A stretch of 64,000 nt of DNA, taken from Aestuariibacter sp. GTDB lineage: Bacteria > Pseudomonadota > Gammaproteobacteria > Enterobacterales > Alteromonadaceae. The position numbers and the translations under genes were made by a program. The stretch is from positions 1,349,186 to 1,413,185 of the forward strand of contig CP051238.1 in the NCBI GenBank assembly GCA_017794925.1. Direction: 5' to 3'. A model generated the notes under the pieces. That model was not told the DNA's origin. It worked only from the letters and a program-made list of their open reading frames with translations, and ran no database searches. Of this stretch, positions 37,627 through 47,102 are shown in pieces (position 1 is the stretch's first letter; each line of letters opens with the position of its first letter).

Positions 37627-38571
37627 ATGAGGTACAAGGCATTGAAAAGAATCAGTCAACTATTAGCGTCGTTAGCCGTCGTCGTGTCTATGCACACAGT
37701 AGCGTCAGTTGAAAATGTGGGTACCTATAACCTGATTTTAAAAAACGACCTGAACACCAGTAGTGATATCGAAGGCCGCATTATGATTGGCGGTAACATC
37801 GATATGTCAGGTAAGTCGCTTGATGTCGCGAGTCGAATTGCTGCAGACCCTGTTGTAGACGCGGTAACTGTGGTCGGGAACATTACTGCAAATGATGTAA
37901 AAACCCAAAACGGCAATATTGTTTATGGTGGTAATGCGGGCAGTACTAATCTGATTTTGAACGGTAGTGGCGCAGTGATACAGCAAAGTCAAAGCGTGCT
38001 TCAAAATCAATTTGATGCTATTTACCAGAGCGTGATTGACGACAGTACCTACTACAAGTCATTAGCCGCAAATGGCACGTTCAATACCTCTGACATGAAT
38101 AATCTGAAGTTTGAATCAACCAGCAGCGATGATCTGCTGGTTTTCAATATCAGTGGGACTGACCTGTTAAATGGCAGCTTTAGTTTTGGCTTTACGCCAA
38201 CCGTGCCCATTATTATTAATGTCGCGGGTACGGGCGCACTAAATATCAATTCGAAGGCGTTTGGTAATTTTACCAAACAGGTTGCATCTTTAGTGTTGTG
38301 GAACTTCTACGATTACACGTCCATTGGTTTTAACGGTGACGGCTGGAACGGTTCTGTACTTGCACCAAATGCTGATATCACCAGTGGTACAGGCAGTTTG
38401 GATGGTGGCTTTGCTGCATTGTCTTATACAGGCACCGTTGAATTACATAATCAGCTATTTACTTATGAACCGCCGGGTGAAACGCCAGGGGTAGATGTAC
38501 CGGCTCCTCCGGTATTTTTCTTGCTATTTGGCGGACTGGTTATGACAATGGCGTTAAAGCGTCGCAAATAA
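37627..38571 (+). CDS. Choice-of-anchor A family protein with PEP-CTERM-like sorting signal
   Basis: A 314-residue exported protein. A signal peptide (RISQLLASLAVVVSMHTVAS) is followed by a choice-of-anchor A domain (VGTYNLILKNDLNTSSDIEG, GGNIDMSG, then NVAGTGALNINSKAFG and VLWNFYDY). The C-terminus is a sorting-type tail: VPAPP, a hydrophobic helix and KRRK. The ATG at 37627 is preferred over the TTG at 37603 because AGGA at 37618-37621 precedes it and the n-region becomes short and basic. The tail has Pro-Ala-Pro in place of Pro-Glu-Pro, so recognition by exosortase is probable but not certain. A terminator follows. Confidence 0.8.
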   Translation: MRYKALKRISQLLASLAVVVSMHTVASVENVGTYNLILKNDLNTSSDIEGRIMIGGNIDMSGKSLDVASRIAADPVVDAVTVVGNITANDVKTQNGNIVYGGNAGSTNLILNGSGAVIQQSQSVLQNQFDAIYQSVIDDSTYYKSLAANGTFNTSDMNNLKFESTSSDDLLVFNISGTDLLNGSFSFGFTPTVPIIINVAGTGALNINSKAFGNFTKQVASLVLWNFYDYTSIGFNGDGWNGSVLAPNADITSGTGSLDGGFAALSYTGTVELHNQLFTYEPPGETPGVDVPAPPVFFLLFGGLVMTMALKRRK

Positions 38572-38593
38572 AGCAATGGTAAATTTTGTTACG

Positions 38594-38618
38594 AAAAGGC
38601 TGGAGTTCCAGCCTTTTT
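38594..38618 (+). terminator. Rho-independent terminator of the PEP-CTERM gene
   Basis: AAAAGGCTGG (38594-38603) pairs with CCAGCCTTTT (38608-38617) around AGTT and runs into a T5 tract. It lies 23 bases after the stop and separates this gene from the TPR gene. Confidence 0.85.
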
Positions 38619-38640
38619 GCGTTTAGCTAATAGTAATATC

Positions 38641-41520
38641 ATGCTCGTTAAGCTGCTAAAACTACAGGAAGTGACGTTGTTTTTGTTCTTATCTACCTCT
38701 TTATTCAATTGGCGTCGTCGTGCCGCCTTGTTAGTGGCAGCTGCCAGTGCGCTAATATTAAGCGGCCCTGTTCATGCTCAGTCATCTTCTGAAAGCGCAC
38801 TGTTGGCTTGCGAAAAAGCAGAATACAGCTACGAACAGGGTGACACTGACACCGCATTGGTCCATTTAAAAACCTGTCTGCAAAATCAGCATGACTATCT
38901 GCCTGCTGTGGCACTGATGGGCAGAATACAGAGTAAGCAAAAAGCGTATGCCCAGGCTGTAGTCACGTTTAACAGCGCCCGAAAACGCGGTGCCGATGAG
39001 GCGTTGTTCGCAAGGGAGTGGGGGGATGCGCTGTTAGCTATACGAGATTACGAATCAATAAAGGCGTTCGATGAGTATCTCGATTTTCCTGTCGAACAAA
39101 TGGCGTATTGGTTATTAGTCAGAGCGGAAGCTTGCGCCGCTTTGGATGACATACTTTGTGCAAAAGAAAGCTATCAGCAACGTGGTGAAGTCGCTGACGA
39201 TATTGAACAGTCATTAGGCTTGGCAGGCCTGGCTATTAAAGCCCACGACTGGAAAGTGGCAACGCGCTATCTGGAGCGAGCCCGACTATACAATGACGCG
39301 GATATTCGTGTATGGCTAGCCTTTGCTCAGGTAAGCAAGGGGCAGAACAATATCAATGCTGCGCTCGATTATGCGGCACTGGCATTCCAAATTAATCCGG
39401 AACACCCTCTGGTCCTCAGAATCATTGCTGATCTTTATCTTGCCGAAAACAATTACGACAAAGCACTGGGTACGATAAATACTATTTTGCAGCAATCGCC
39501 TCTCGACCCTTATGCCGTGTTGGTGAGTAACAGTTTGGCAGGGACCGCTGAAAGTGCTCAGCAATTACAGGAAGTGAAGGCTCGCATTGAAAAACTAAAG
39601 GCAGACCTGTCTGAACCAACCCAAGAGCTGATGTATTTACAGGGGCTCATTGCTTATCAGGAAGGCGCTTATGAAACGGCTTTGGCTGACTTCAGCCGAT
39701 TGTACCGACAACAAGCGTATTTTCCTCAAACTATTGTACTGTTAGCAAAAAGTCATGCCTTTTTGGGGCAGAGAGCTGATGCTATTAAAACGCTCGAAGA
39801 TAACCAGGAGTTGCTCCTGACTGAAGCGCCTACGGCCTACGCGATGATGATTGAACTGTTTATTGAACAAGGCACAATCTTTAAAGCGTTGAGCAGCTGG
39901 CAAACTTTCAGTTTTACGTATCCGGATCGACTTGATGCCAAATTACTGGAAGTCAAAATTCTATTGGGGCGCGGTCTATTGCAGCGTGGCGTTGAAAAGC
40001 TCAGTGCACTTCATGAGCAATATCCCGATTCAACAGAGATACAATCTGTGTACGCTGTGGTAATGGCCAGAGCCAATCAACCAGAGCAAGCCCTCATGGC
40101 AGTGAAGCAGCTATTGATTAAGGACCCTGATAACTCGTCGTTACTTAACTTTAAAGGTGGGCTTCACTTAATGCTTCATCAGTATAATGAAGCGGAAGTG
40201 ACGTTGGATAGGGCGCTGGAAATTTCGCCGGCGTTAACGCCGGCAAAGTTAAACCGAATATGGTTAACCTATAAGCAAGGTGCAATAGAACAGGCAGTAA
40301 ATGACGCACGGGAACTCGCCAGTAAATTACCAAGGGATTTGTCGGTGGGGCAGCTTTATGCAGGTCTGTTACTGTCAACAGGAGAGTCTGGTCAGGCAAT
40401 GAACCAGTACCTGCGTCTGGCTAGCCTCGATGATACCCAGCAAAGTGTACTAGAAGCGTTAGTGACTCTTCGGTTGCGCAACAATAATGTAAAGGCCGCT
40501 ATTCAAAGCCTGTCGCGGCTGATTGAACTTGAATACAACACCACCCAAAATTTGCTGCGTCGGGCGCAACTGCATAACGCGTTGGGAGACGTTAAAAAAG
40601 CGGAAAGTGATTTAAAGAAAGCGGCATTGTTAGGGAATAACGATCCGCTGTTGCTTGTGGCAACAGCAAACGCTGCATTGCAAACCGGTAATTCACGACT
40701 GGCTATTCAAGCATTGCATCGTGCACGGGAGTTGATGCCAGATGATTTGTTAGCAGGCGTAAAGTTGGCTGAAATTTTCCTTAATACAAATCAAAGTACG
40801 GAAGCTGGCGTTGTGCTCAAGCAGTTGGTAAAAGACCATCCAACCCAGGCTGACGTCTGGTTACTAAAAGGCCGCTTGGCTGAACAAATGGGCGAGCTGC
40901 AAACCGCTAAAAAACATTATTACAAAGCCTTGTCTCTGAACAAGAACTACGATCTGATCTATGCAAAATTATATGGGTTAACGCAATACGGAATTGGGAT
41001 TGCGGAATTCGAGAAGACACTGACCAGAAGCGTCAAAGCCCAGCCTGATATGCAGTTTACCCGCAATCTGCTTGCTCAGTTTTATTACTATCAACATCGT
41101 TTTGAATTTGCAGCTAAACACTACGTGTATCTTTACGAGAAGCTGCTGCCTGAAGATAAAAAGCCTGCGTTCGCGCGTCGGCTTGCGCAAACCTATTTTC
41201 ATTTCAATATCACAAAGGGCATCGAGTACACCGATATCGCGCGTCAAAGTACGCCTGATGACCCTTATGTAAAATCGCTGAGAGGTTGGTCATTAACATT
41301 GCAAAACCTGCCAGGAGAAGCTGTGAAGCTTCTGAGAGAAGCTCATACACTGGATGGTAAGAACCCGGACACGGCCTATTTTCTGGCTTATACGTTAGGG
41401 CAGCTGGGACTCAACACTGAAGCATTGCAAATAGTGTCGCAATTATTAGACAAGCAAACGGATTTTGCCTATCAAAAAGAGGCCAGGGCGTTAGCAGCAA
41501 GACTAAAAAACGCGTCTTAA
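38641..41520 (+). CDS. prsT: Large TPR protein, probable PEP-CTERM system protein PrsT
   Basis: A protein of about 959 residues made of tetratricopeptide repeats from about residue 45 to the end (for example ALDYAALAFQINPEHPLVLR, AEVTLDRALEISPALTPAKL, AKKHYYKALSLNKNYDLIYA). Its size and repeat pattern fit the PrsT family of EPS/exosortase loci, and a PEP-CTERM-like gene lies directly upstream. Family members are often lipoproteins, but here the signal region (ALLVAAASALILSGPVHAQ) has no lipobox cysteine, so it would be a soluble periplasmic form. The start is uncertain: ATG at 38641, or a TTG near 38677 behind AGGAAG. Other TPR families cannot be excluded. Confidence 0.6.
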   Translation: MLVKLLKLQEVTLFLFLSTSLFNWRRRAALLVAAASALILSGPVHAQSSSESALLACEKAEYSYEQGDTDTALVHLKTCLQNQHDYLPAVALMGRIQSKQKAYAQAVVTFNSARKRGADEALFAREWGDALLAIRDYESIKAFDEYLDFPVEQMAYWLLVRAEACAALDDILCAKESYQQRGEVADDIEQSLGLAGLAIKAHDWKVATRYLERARLYNDADIRVWLAFAQVSKGQNNINAALDYAALAFQINPEHPLVLRIIADLYLAENNYDKALGTINTILQQSPLDPYAVLVSNSLAGTAESAQQLQEVKARIEKLKADLSEPTQELMYLQGLIAYQEGAYETALADFSRLYRQQAYFPQTIVLLAKSHAFLGQRADAIKTLEDNQELLLTEAPTAYAMMIELFIEQGTIFKALSSWQTFSFTYPDRLDAKLLEVKILLGRGLLQRGVEKLSALHEQYPDSTEIQSVYAVVMARANQPEQALMAVKQLLIKDPDNSSLLNFKGGLHLMLHQYNEAEVTLDRALEISPALTPAKLNRIWLTYKQGAIEQAVNDARELASKLPRDLSVGQLYAGLLLSTGESGQAMNQYLRLASLDDTQQSVLEALVTLRLRNNNVKAAIQSLSRLIELEYNTTQNLLRRAQLHNALGDVKKAESDLKKAALLGNNDPLLLVATANAALQTGNSRLAIQALHRARELMPDDLLAGVKLAEIFLNTNQSTEAGVVLKQLVKDHPTQADVWLLKGRLAEQMGELQTAKKHYYKALSLNKNYDLIYAKLYGLTQYGIGIAEFEKTLTRSVKAQPDMQFTRNLLAQFYYYQHRFEFAAKHYVYLYEKLLPEDKKPAFARRLAQTYFHFNITKGIEYTDIARQSTPDDPYVKSLRGWSLTLQNLPGEAVKLLREAHTLDGKNPDTAYFLAYTLGQLGLNTEALQIVSQLLDKQTDFAYQKEARALAARLKNAS

Positions 41521-41526
41521 TACCAA

Positions 41527-41562
41527 TAAAAAACGCCAGGCAATTACCTAATTGCCTGGCGT
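41527..41562 (-). terminator. Rho-independent terminator of arcA
   Basis: A perfect 13-base stem, 41533-41545 with 41550-41562, and a 4-base loop. Read on the minus strand it is followed by TTTTTTATT. It ends arcA and, being symmetrical, may also stop transcripts from the TPR gene that ends 13 bases away. Confidence 0.92.
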
Positions 41563-41584
41563 CAAATACATGCTTCGCCTGATT

Positions 41585-42292
41585 TTAGTTATCTACGGAA
41601 CCGCAGAAACGATAACCTTCACCGTGGATGGTTACAATCAACTCTTCTTCACTCGGCTCAGACTCAAAGTGCTTACGAATACGACGAATCGTTACGTCAA
41701 CAGTACGGTCATTAGGGCGTAATTCACGGCCGGTCATTTCCATAATTAACTGTTCACGAGTCAGTATTTTACCAGGGTTGCTCAGGAACAAGTGAAGTGC
41801 TCTGAACTCACTGCGTGGTAAACGGAATTCATTGCCACTTGGAGATATCAGTGAGCGGCTGTCACCGTCAAGCGTCCAGCCATTAAAGCTAACGCGGCTC
41901 GGTAAATCATCGTCTTCAGCACTGCTGGTTGTACGGCTCAGTAGGTTTCTGGCGCGAATAGTCAGCTCGCGAGGATTAAAGGGCTTGGTGAGGTAATCGT
42001 CAGCACCAATCTCTAACCCTAAAATTCGGTCAACATCGTTGTCACGGCCTGTCAGGAAAATCAGACCTACATTTTTGCGGTCACGTACTTCACGGGCCAA
42101 AATCAAACCGTTTTTACCTGGAAGGTTAATATCCATGATCACCAGGTTAATGGAGTGATTTTCAAAAAAATCATGCATCTGTTCGCCGTTTTCGGCTTCG
42201 AAAACGTTGTACCCTTCGGCTTCAAACAAACTCTTTAACGTGGTCCGGGTGACCACTTCATCTTCTACTATCAATATATTGGGCGTCTGCAT
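41585..42292 (-). CDS. arcA: Aerobic respiration response regulator ArcA
   Basis: An OmpR-type regulator controlling genes of respiratory metabolism in response to redox state. The receiver domain runs from IVEDE near residue 8 to about 120 with the phosphorylated Asp54 ([10 protein letters not shown]) and Lys in [10 protein letters not shown]. The winged-helix domain ends [11 protein letters not shown]...EGYRF. The sequence is very close to E. coli ArcA. The ATG at 42292 ([12 protein letters not shown]) is the family start; the in-frame GTG at 42298 is unlikely. No arcB is present in the window; the kinase next door is a different type. Confidence 0.96.
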   Translation of the reverse strand: MQTPNILIVEDEVVTRTTLKSLFEAEGYNVFEAENGEQMHDFFENHSINLVIMDINLPGKNGLILAREVRDRKNVGLIFLTGRDNDVDRILGLEIGADDYLTKPFNPRELTIRARNLLSRTTSSAEDDDLPSRVSFNGWTLDGDSRSLISPSGNEFRLPRSEFRALHLFLSNPGKILTREQLIMEMTGRELRPNDRTVDVTIRRIRKHFESEPSEEELIVTIHGEGYRFCGSVDN

Positions 42293-42453
42293 GTTCACAC
42301 TCTATTTACTATTGTTTTGTTTCTGTTCAAAGTTTAACAGATTTATATCGTTATTGGCGTATTTTGTCTTGCAATTTAGCTGCCACTTTAGGATAAATTA
42401 CTAGTTTAACCGGGCACTGTTCAAGCAAAATATCGAAATTGCTTATAAATTGT

Positions 42454-44100
42454 TTATTTTTTTATGGTAACTGGAAAAGACAGTGTAAATTCCACACCTT
42501 TATCAGGCTCACTTTCCAGTTTTATACTGCCGTCGAGAGCCTGAGTTACCAGATTAAAGACCAGGTGCATACCTAAACCTGAGCCACCCTGACCGCGTTT
42601 TGTTGTAACAAAAGGATCAAAAATGCGCTTTTTGATGGTTGGTGGTATGCCACTTCCATTATCCTTGTAAATTATTTTCAGTTTTTTGTCATCCGTCAAT
42701 GCTGCAATGATGTCAATTTGCCCATTTTCAACCCCTTCGAAGGCATGAATGAGCGAATTCATGATTAAATTTATCAGAATTTGATTTATTGGGCCTGCTT
42801 TTGACACCACATTGAGCGATTCGTTGCATTCTACATGAATAGTATGCGCAACTTTTTTCAATCTTGGTCGCAGCGACATGAGTGTTTCTTCGATCAGCTG
42901 CTTCACGTTTATCTCACGTGCCTCTTCACTGGACTGATCGACTGCCACTTGCTTAAAGCTGGAAATTAAATCTGCCGCCCGGTTCAGGTTTCGATAAATA
43001 ATATTGAGGTTTTCTCGGCCTTCCTCAATAAACCGTTTCATGCTGCTGGCTTTTAGGGTTTTATCTGAAAATTGTTGGTCTAACACCGCAAGTCTGTCCA
43101 ACATCATGGTAGATGCTGTGATACCAAGACCAATGGGCGTATTAACCTCGTGGGCTACACCAGCGACCATGTCACCTAATGAAGCCATTTTTTCGTTTTC
43201 AACGATTTGACGTTGGAACTGATGCAATTTTTCCAATGTTTGGATTAACTCTGTGTTGGCCTCTTTTAACGCAACGGTGCGCTGATTAACCTCTTCCTCC
43301 AGGCGGCTATTTAACTTTTGTTGCTGCATCTCAGACTGTTGCTGTTTAACGACGTATTCCTGCATACGCGACAGAAGCACATTAATGGCGTCTACCAGCG
43401 TATTATACTCCCTTACGTTACAATGATTAGCGCGACTCGCGTAATCACGGGAACGGGCAACGCCCTGTAAGACCAACACCATGTCCTGCACGGGGGCATT
43501 CAGAAGGTGACCGAAGCGATAAGCCACTAAAAATGCAACAATGATGATTAACAGAAGTGTGGCAACCTGTACGGTTACCGAGTAACTGACAAATGCGTTG
43601 TAAGCTTCAGCAGTAGTACGAATATAAACATAACCGTAGGTTTCGCTCTCAGCATTAATAGGCCGAATAATTTCAAATACATCACCGTCAAACCTGGCGG
43701 TGTAATAGCGGGCCATATCGCTTATCTTACTTTCTACTGCGGTGGTGCTGGATTTGGTGTACAAGGCCACCATTTCTGGCGTAGGTGTTTCATTGATGCT
43801 GTAAATGTGGGCGTTTAGCACATCGTTGTAATTGCTCAGGCTGTTCAGCAATAAATTCAACGAGTCGGTTTGTGCAGCCTTTTGCTCAAAATCCAAAGGA
43901 ATCACTGATAGTGTCGGCAGCGCGGCGGCAGCAATCATATCGGCCACTGCGCGGGTTTCATTTTCCAGTTGAATTTTCATTCTGGAGTGCTGAGTGTAAT
44001 TTGAGACGACTGAAGAAATCAGTAAAGCCCCAGCGGAGATAGCCAGCACCAGCCATAATAAAATATTGCGAATAGAAAGCCTCGACGGCGACTGCTGCAT
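42454..44100 (-). CDS. Membrane sensor histidine kinase of unknown signal
   Basis: A 548-residue transmitter: TM1 at about 12-33, a periplasmic sensor of about 140 residues, TM2 at about 174-194, HAMP at about 195-248, a coiled coil to about 300, then the kinase core. The H-box is GVAHEVNTPIG with His317, the N-box LINLIMNSLIHAF, and the G-boxes DNGSGIP and GSGLGMHL. The Asn-Thr-Pro-Ile-Gly type H-box is found in the HisKA subgroup with C4-dicarboxylate-like and MCP-linked kinases. It lies 161 bases upstream of arcA on the same strand, but lacks the PAS, receiver and HPt domains of ArcB. No dedicated response regulator is adjacent. Confidence 0.88.
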   Translation of the reverse strand: MQQSPSRLSIRNILLWLVLAISAGALLISSVVSNYTQHSRMKIQLENETRAVADMIAAAALPTLSVIPLDFEQKAAQTDSLNLLLNSLSNYNDVLNAHIYSINETPTPEMVALYTKSSTTAVESKISDMARYYTARFDGDVFEIIRPINAESETYGYVYIRTTAEAYNAFVSYSVTVQVATLLLIIIVAFLVAYRFGHLLNAPVQDMVLVLQGVARSRDYASRANHCNVREYNTLVDAINVLLSRMQEYVVKQQQSEMQQQKLNSRLEEEVNQRTVALKEANTELIQTLEKLHQFQRQIVENEKMASLGDMVAGVAHEVNTPIGLGITASTMMLDRLAVLDQQFSDKTLKASSMKRFIEEGRENLNIIYRNLNRAADLISSFKQVAVDQSSEEAREINVKQLIEETLMSLRPRLKKVAHTIHVECNESLNVVSKAGPINQILINLIMNSLIHAFEGVENGQIDIIAALTDDKKLKIIYKDNGSGIPPTIKKRIFDPFVTTKRGQGGSGLGMHLVFNLVTQALDGSIKLESEPDKGVEFTLSFPVTIKK

Positions 44101-44193
44101 AGTTAAAAGATACTTTCCTTGAAATAATTTAATATTGGCTCATAAATGCCTAAAAAGAAAGAAATCGCGGGGATTTTCGAGCAAGGGAAAATT

Positions 44194-44532
44194 TTATTGC
44201 TTTGCCCAATCAGCCACAGGTATTTCAAGTAACACAAACACATCCTGCACGGGCATGGTTAAATGTTTAGCTATCGCTTCAAAAGCCTTTGGTTGTTCGG
44301 TGGCTGGCAGATCTGTTAGATCAGTCAGACACAAACATACCATGCCATTTTTAGGGATTGAGAGACCTGGTACAGGTGCTTTGGCAATGCGATAAAGGGT
44401 ATGAGGACAGAGGTTTGTGCGCTCAGGTGCCTGTACACATTGTTCGGGCACCTGGGCAAATACCGTTGAAGTCAGCAGCAATGCAGAAAACGAGAGTGCC
44501 TTTCTGAATGTGCTGATTCCATTGCGAGTCAT
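44194..44532 (-). CDS. Small periplasmic protein coupled to glgA, unknown function
   Basis: A 112-residue protein with a clear signal peptide (FRKALSFSALLLTSTVFA, then Gln). The mature part of about 86 residues has four cysteines (Cys in PEQC and TNLC, then a CLC pair) and no recognised domain. Its ATG overlaps the glgA TGA as ATGA on the minus strand, so translation is probably coupled to glycogen synthase. I do not recognise the family. The even number of cysteines suggests disulfides. Confidence 0.65.
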   Translation of the reverse strand: MTRNGISTFRKALSFSALLLTSTVFAQVPEQCVQAPERTNLCPHTLYRIAKAPVPGLSIPKNGMVCLCLTDLTDLPATEQPKAFEAIAKHLTMPVQDVFVLLEIPVADWAKQ

Positions 44533-45956
44533 GCATGCATACTCTCATATAAAGACAGGTATGATTCAGCCGCTGCTTGCCACGTGAAACGCGTACGCAT
44601 GCCACGTTGTTGCATTTCTCTGAAGGTATTCGGGCACTCGTGATATGCCAATAGCGCCCGGCGAATACAATTAAGCAAGGCATCCGGCGTAGGATCAAAG
44701 AACACAAAACCCGTTGCGCCCTGTGGGCTTTCTTCTGCATCTACAACGGTATCTTTTAACCCGCCAACTCCGCGTACTATAGGTACCGTGCCATAGGCCA
44801 GGCTATACATTTGGTTCAAACCGCACGGCTCAAACTGAGATGGCATCAGGAAGAAGTCTGAGCCTGCTTCAATCAGATGAGCATGCTCCGTACTAAAACC
44901 ATTGATAAAGGCAAATTTGTCGGGGTGTTGCTCTGCAAACTCGCCTAAATCCTGGCAAACACTTGGGTCACCAGTGCCAATGATCACCATCTGCAGGCGA
45001 TGTTGCATAAGTCGCTCGAGGATGGGCACCAGATAGCCAAACCCTTTCTGCTCGGTAAGCCTGCAGACCATACCAAATACGGGTACGCCGGGCTCTTTTG
45101 GTAAGTTTGAACGCTTTTGCAGATTCGCTTTACATTCGGCTTTACCGCTAAGATCGTCAGCGTTGAAATGTGCCGGAATGTATCCGTCCGTCATGGGGTT
45201 CCACTGACTGTAATCACAACCATTTAAAATTCCCGACAGATCATTGGCTCGTTGCACCAGTCGGTCGTGCAAGCCATGGCTTCCCAGATTTGTTAGTAAC
45301 TCGGTGGCGTAATTAGGACTGACTGTAGTGACTTTATCAGCGCATTCAATGGCAGACTGAAGGTAGTTAATGTAACCGCCGTGTACCTGATCCAGAATTC
45401 GGGGGTGATGACGCAAAAACGGAATGTCTTCGAGTCGGTGAACACCCTGAAACGCTGCATTGTGAATCGTAAATACGGAGCGTGTAGCTGAAAAATAACC
45501 GGAAGGGTCCTGTTTTAACAGAAACGGCAACATCGCACTGTGCCAGTCATGACAATGGATTACATCCGGTTGCTGATTAAGGCTTTGCAAGGCGTGTAAA
45601 ACTGCACCGCTGAAGAAGGCAAAGCGCTCGCCATTGTCACCGTAGGCTTCGTAGGCGCTGTTATAGAGACCATCGCGGTCAAAGTATTCAGGATAATCTA
45701 TGAAATACACATTGATGCCGCGCCATTCCATGTGACGCAACGTAAAATGATATACCTTACTTTCGGTAAACAGCGTCTGTGCCGGACAGGCTTCCGGTAA
45801 ATTGTGCTGTTGCGCAATAGCTTTGTAGTAAGGCAAAAAGATACTGACTTCATGGCCAGCCGCTTTAAGCGCCAAGGGGAGTGCTTTACCAACATCAGCC
45901 AGCCCGCCGGTTTTTACTAAATCTTCAACTTCCGAGATAGCAAAGACAATCTTCAA
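44529..45956 (-). CDS. glgA: Glycogen synthase GlgA
   Basis: An ADP-glucose-dependent glucosyltransferase (GT5) that elongates glycogen. The N-terminal KTGGLADVGKALP loop binds ADP-glucose; the C-terminal GT-B half shows VCRLTEQKGFGYLVPILERL and QFEPCGLNQMYSLAYGTVPI. The start is taken as TTG at 45956 (MKIVFAISEVEDLVKTGGLA), since AGGAG lies 7 bases before it; the frame is open to a TTG at 45974. No other glg gene is in the window, so it is separated from the usual glgBCP cluster. Confidence 0.92.
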   Translation of the reverse strand: MKIVFAISEVEDLVKTGGLADVGKALPLALKAAGHEVSIFLPYYKAIAQQHNLPEACPAQTLFTESKVYHFTLRHMEWRGINVYFIDYPEYFDRDGLYNSAYEAYGDNGERFAFFSGAVLHALQSLNQQPDVIHCHDWHSAMLPFLLKQDPSGYFSATRSVFTIHNAAFQGVHRLEDIPFLRHHPRILDQVHGGYINYLQSAIECADKVTTVSPNYATELLTNLGSHGLHDRLVQRANDLSGILNGCDYSQWNPMTDGYIPAHFNADDLSGKAECKANLQKRSNLPKEPGVPVFGMVCRLTEQKGFGYLVPILERLMQHRLQMVIIGTGDPSVCQDLGEFAEQHPDKFAFINGFSTEHAHLIEAGSDFFLMPSQFEPCGLNQMYSLAYGTVPIVRGVGGLKDTVVDAEESPQGATGFVFFDPTPDALLNCIRRALLAYHECPNTFREMQQRGMRTRFTWQAAAESYLSLYESMHA

Positions 45957-46016
45957 CCTGTTTCTCCTGCACAATCCATGATTTTCTTATGGAATCACAA
46001 ATTAACACATTAAAAA

Positions 46017-47102
46017 TCAATTTTGTGCAAAATAAACTGAGAATCTTGTGTTTTGCGCAAGTGTCGCTGGTTGTTTAAATTGTTCGGTCAGCAATTCTGC
46101 ATAAGGCAGGAAGCGATTTGCGACCAGATAGAGCTTTCCGTTGCTGGTTAAATGCTGTTTTGCACCCGCAATAAATTCCCGGGTGATGCGGTAATCTGTT
46201 TTTACGCCAGTGTGGAAAGGCGGATTGGTCACAATGGTTTGAAAACGATGATTCACCCCTTGTAGTGTGTCAGCCGCAATGATCGTTCCTTGGCTGTTAT
46301 TTTGTTCAAGGGTATGCGCACTGCACCACAAGGCCAGCGCGCTGACATCGAGTAACTCGGCCTGAATACGAGCACCGCTGCTGAGCAGATAAGCTGCGAT
46401 GACACCGGCACCACACGCAAAATCCAGCACTGTGCCAGACATTGTCTTTGGTAATTTACTGATTAATAGTTCGGTACCTGCATCCAGTTCTCGATGGCTG
46501 AAAACACCCGGTAATGAACAAACCTGCCATTCATTGTCACCTGATGTATAGGTATCGATGGCAGTCCAGTCATGCAATGAGAAGCTGCATGGTGCGTGTT
46601 CTATTTCACAGGTGAGCCAACTGCAATGACGGGCCGAATCAAGCTTTTGCACCGAGCCAAATTGCTGCATGGCTTTACCCGCACTCTTAATACCGCCTTT
46701 GTTTTCACCTACAACATGAACACGCCCATTATTACCGACAAGGGTAGCGGCCATTGCCATTAACATACTTAAATGGGCTTTGGCTTTCGGCATGAACAGC
46801 AATACATCAGTGGCGTTTGCTTGTGTCAGGTAAGGCGCGAAAATGTGTTTATGGTTACCTTGTTCGTGGGTAATATGAATGGCTTGGGGCTCTTCACAAA
46901 TATCCCGGCTGTCGAACTGAGCTGCACCGCTTCGAGAAGAAGCCTGGCAAAATACATCGTAATACTGATGCAGAGCCGTCAGGTTAAATGCCTGAAGATC
47001 AGGAAACAGTCCTGCATCGTCGGCATTAATGACTAACCAGTTGCCTTCTTCGAACTGATCTATGTTGCGAATAACAAGTTGCGATGCCGGTGATAAACTC
47101 AT
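46017..47102 (-). CDS. rsmC: 16S rRNA (guanine1207-N2)-methyltransferase RsmC
   Basis: A 361-residue SAM-dependent methyltransferase with the usual duplicated RsmC architecture. The catalytic half has the SAM loop [13 protein letters not shown] and the motif [13 protein letters not shown] used in N2-guanine methylation. The N-terminal half is the inactive pseudo-methyltransferase domain that binds RNA. The ATG overlaps the trmB stop by four bases, indicating a joint transcript. RlmG is the closest alternative, but the size fits RsmC. Confidence 0.85.
   Translation of the reverse strand: MSLSPASQLVIRNIDQFEEGNWLVINADDAGLFPDLQAFNLTALHQYYDVFCQASSRSGAAQFDSRDICEEPQAIHITHEQGNHKHIFAPYLTQANATDVLLFMPKAKAHLSMLMAMAATLVGNNGRVHVVGENKGGIKSAGKAMQQFGSVQKLDSARHCSWLTCEIEHAPCSFSLHDWTAIDTYTSGDNEWQVCSLPGVFSHRELDAGTELLISKLPKTMSGTVLDFACGAGVIAAYLLSSGARIQAELLDVSALALWCSAHTLEQNNSQGTIIAADTLQGVNHRFQTIVTNPPFHTGVKTDYRITREFIAGAKQHLTSNGKLYLVANRFLPYAELLTEQFKQPATLAQNTRFSVYFAQN

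Noticed and set aside
42454..44100. The kinase beside arcA as ArcB
   Set aside because: It lacks the PAS, receiver and HPt domains of ArcB and has a large periplasmic sensor instead.
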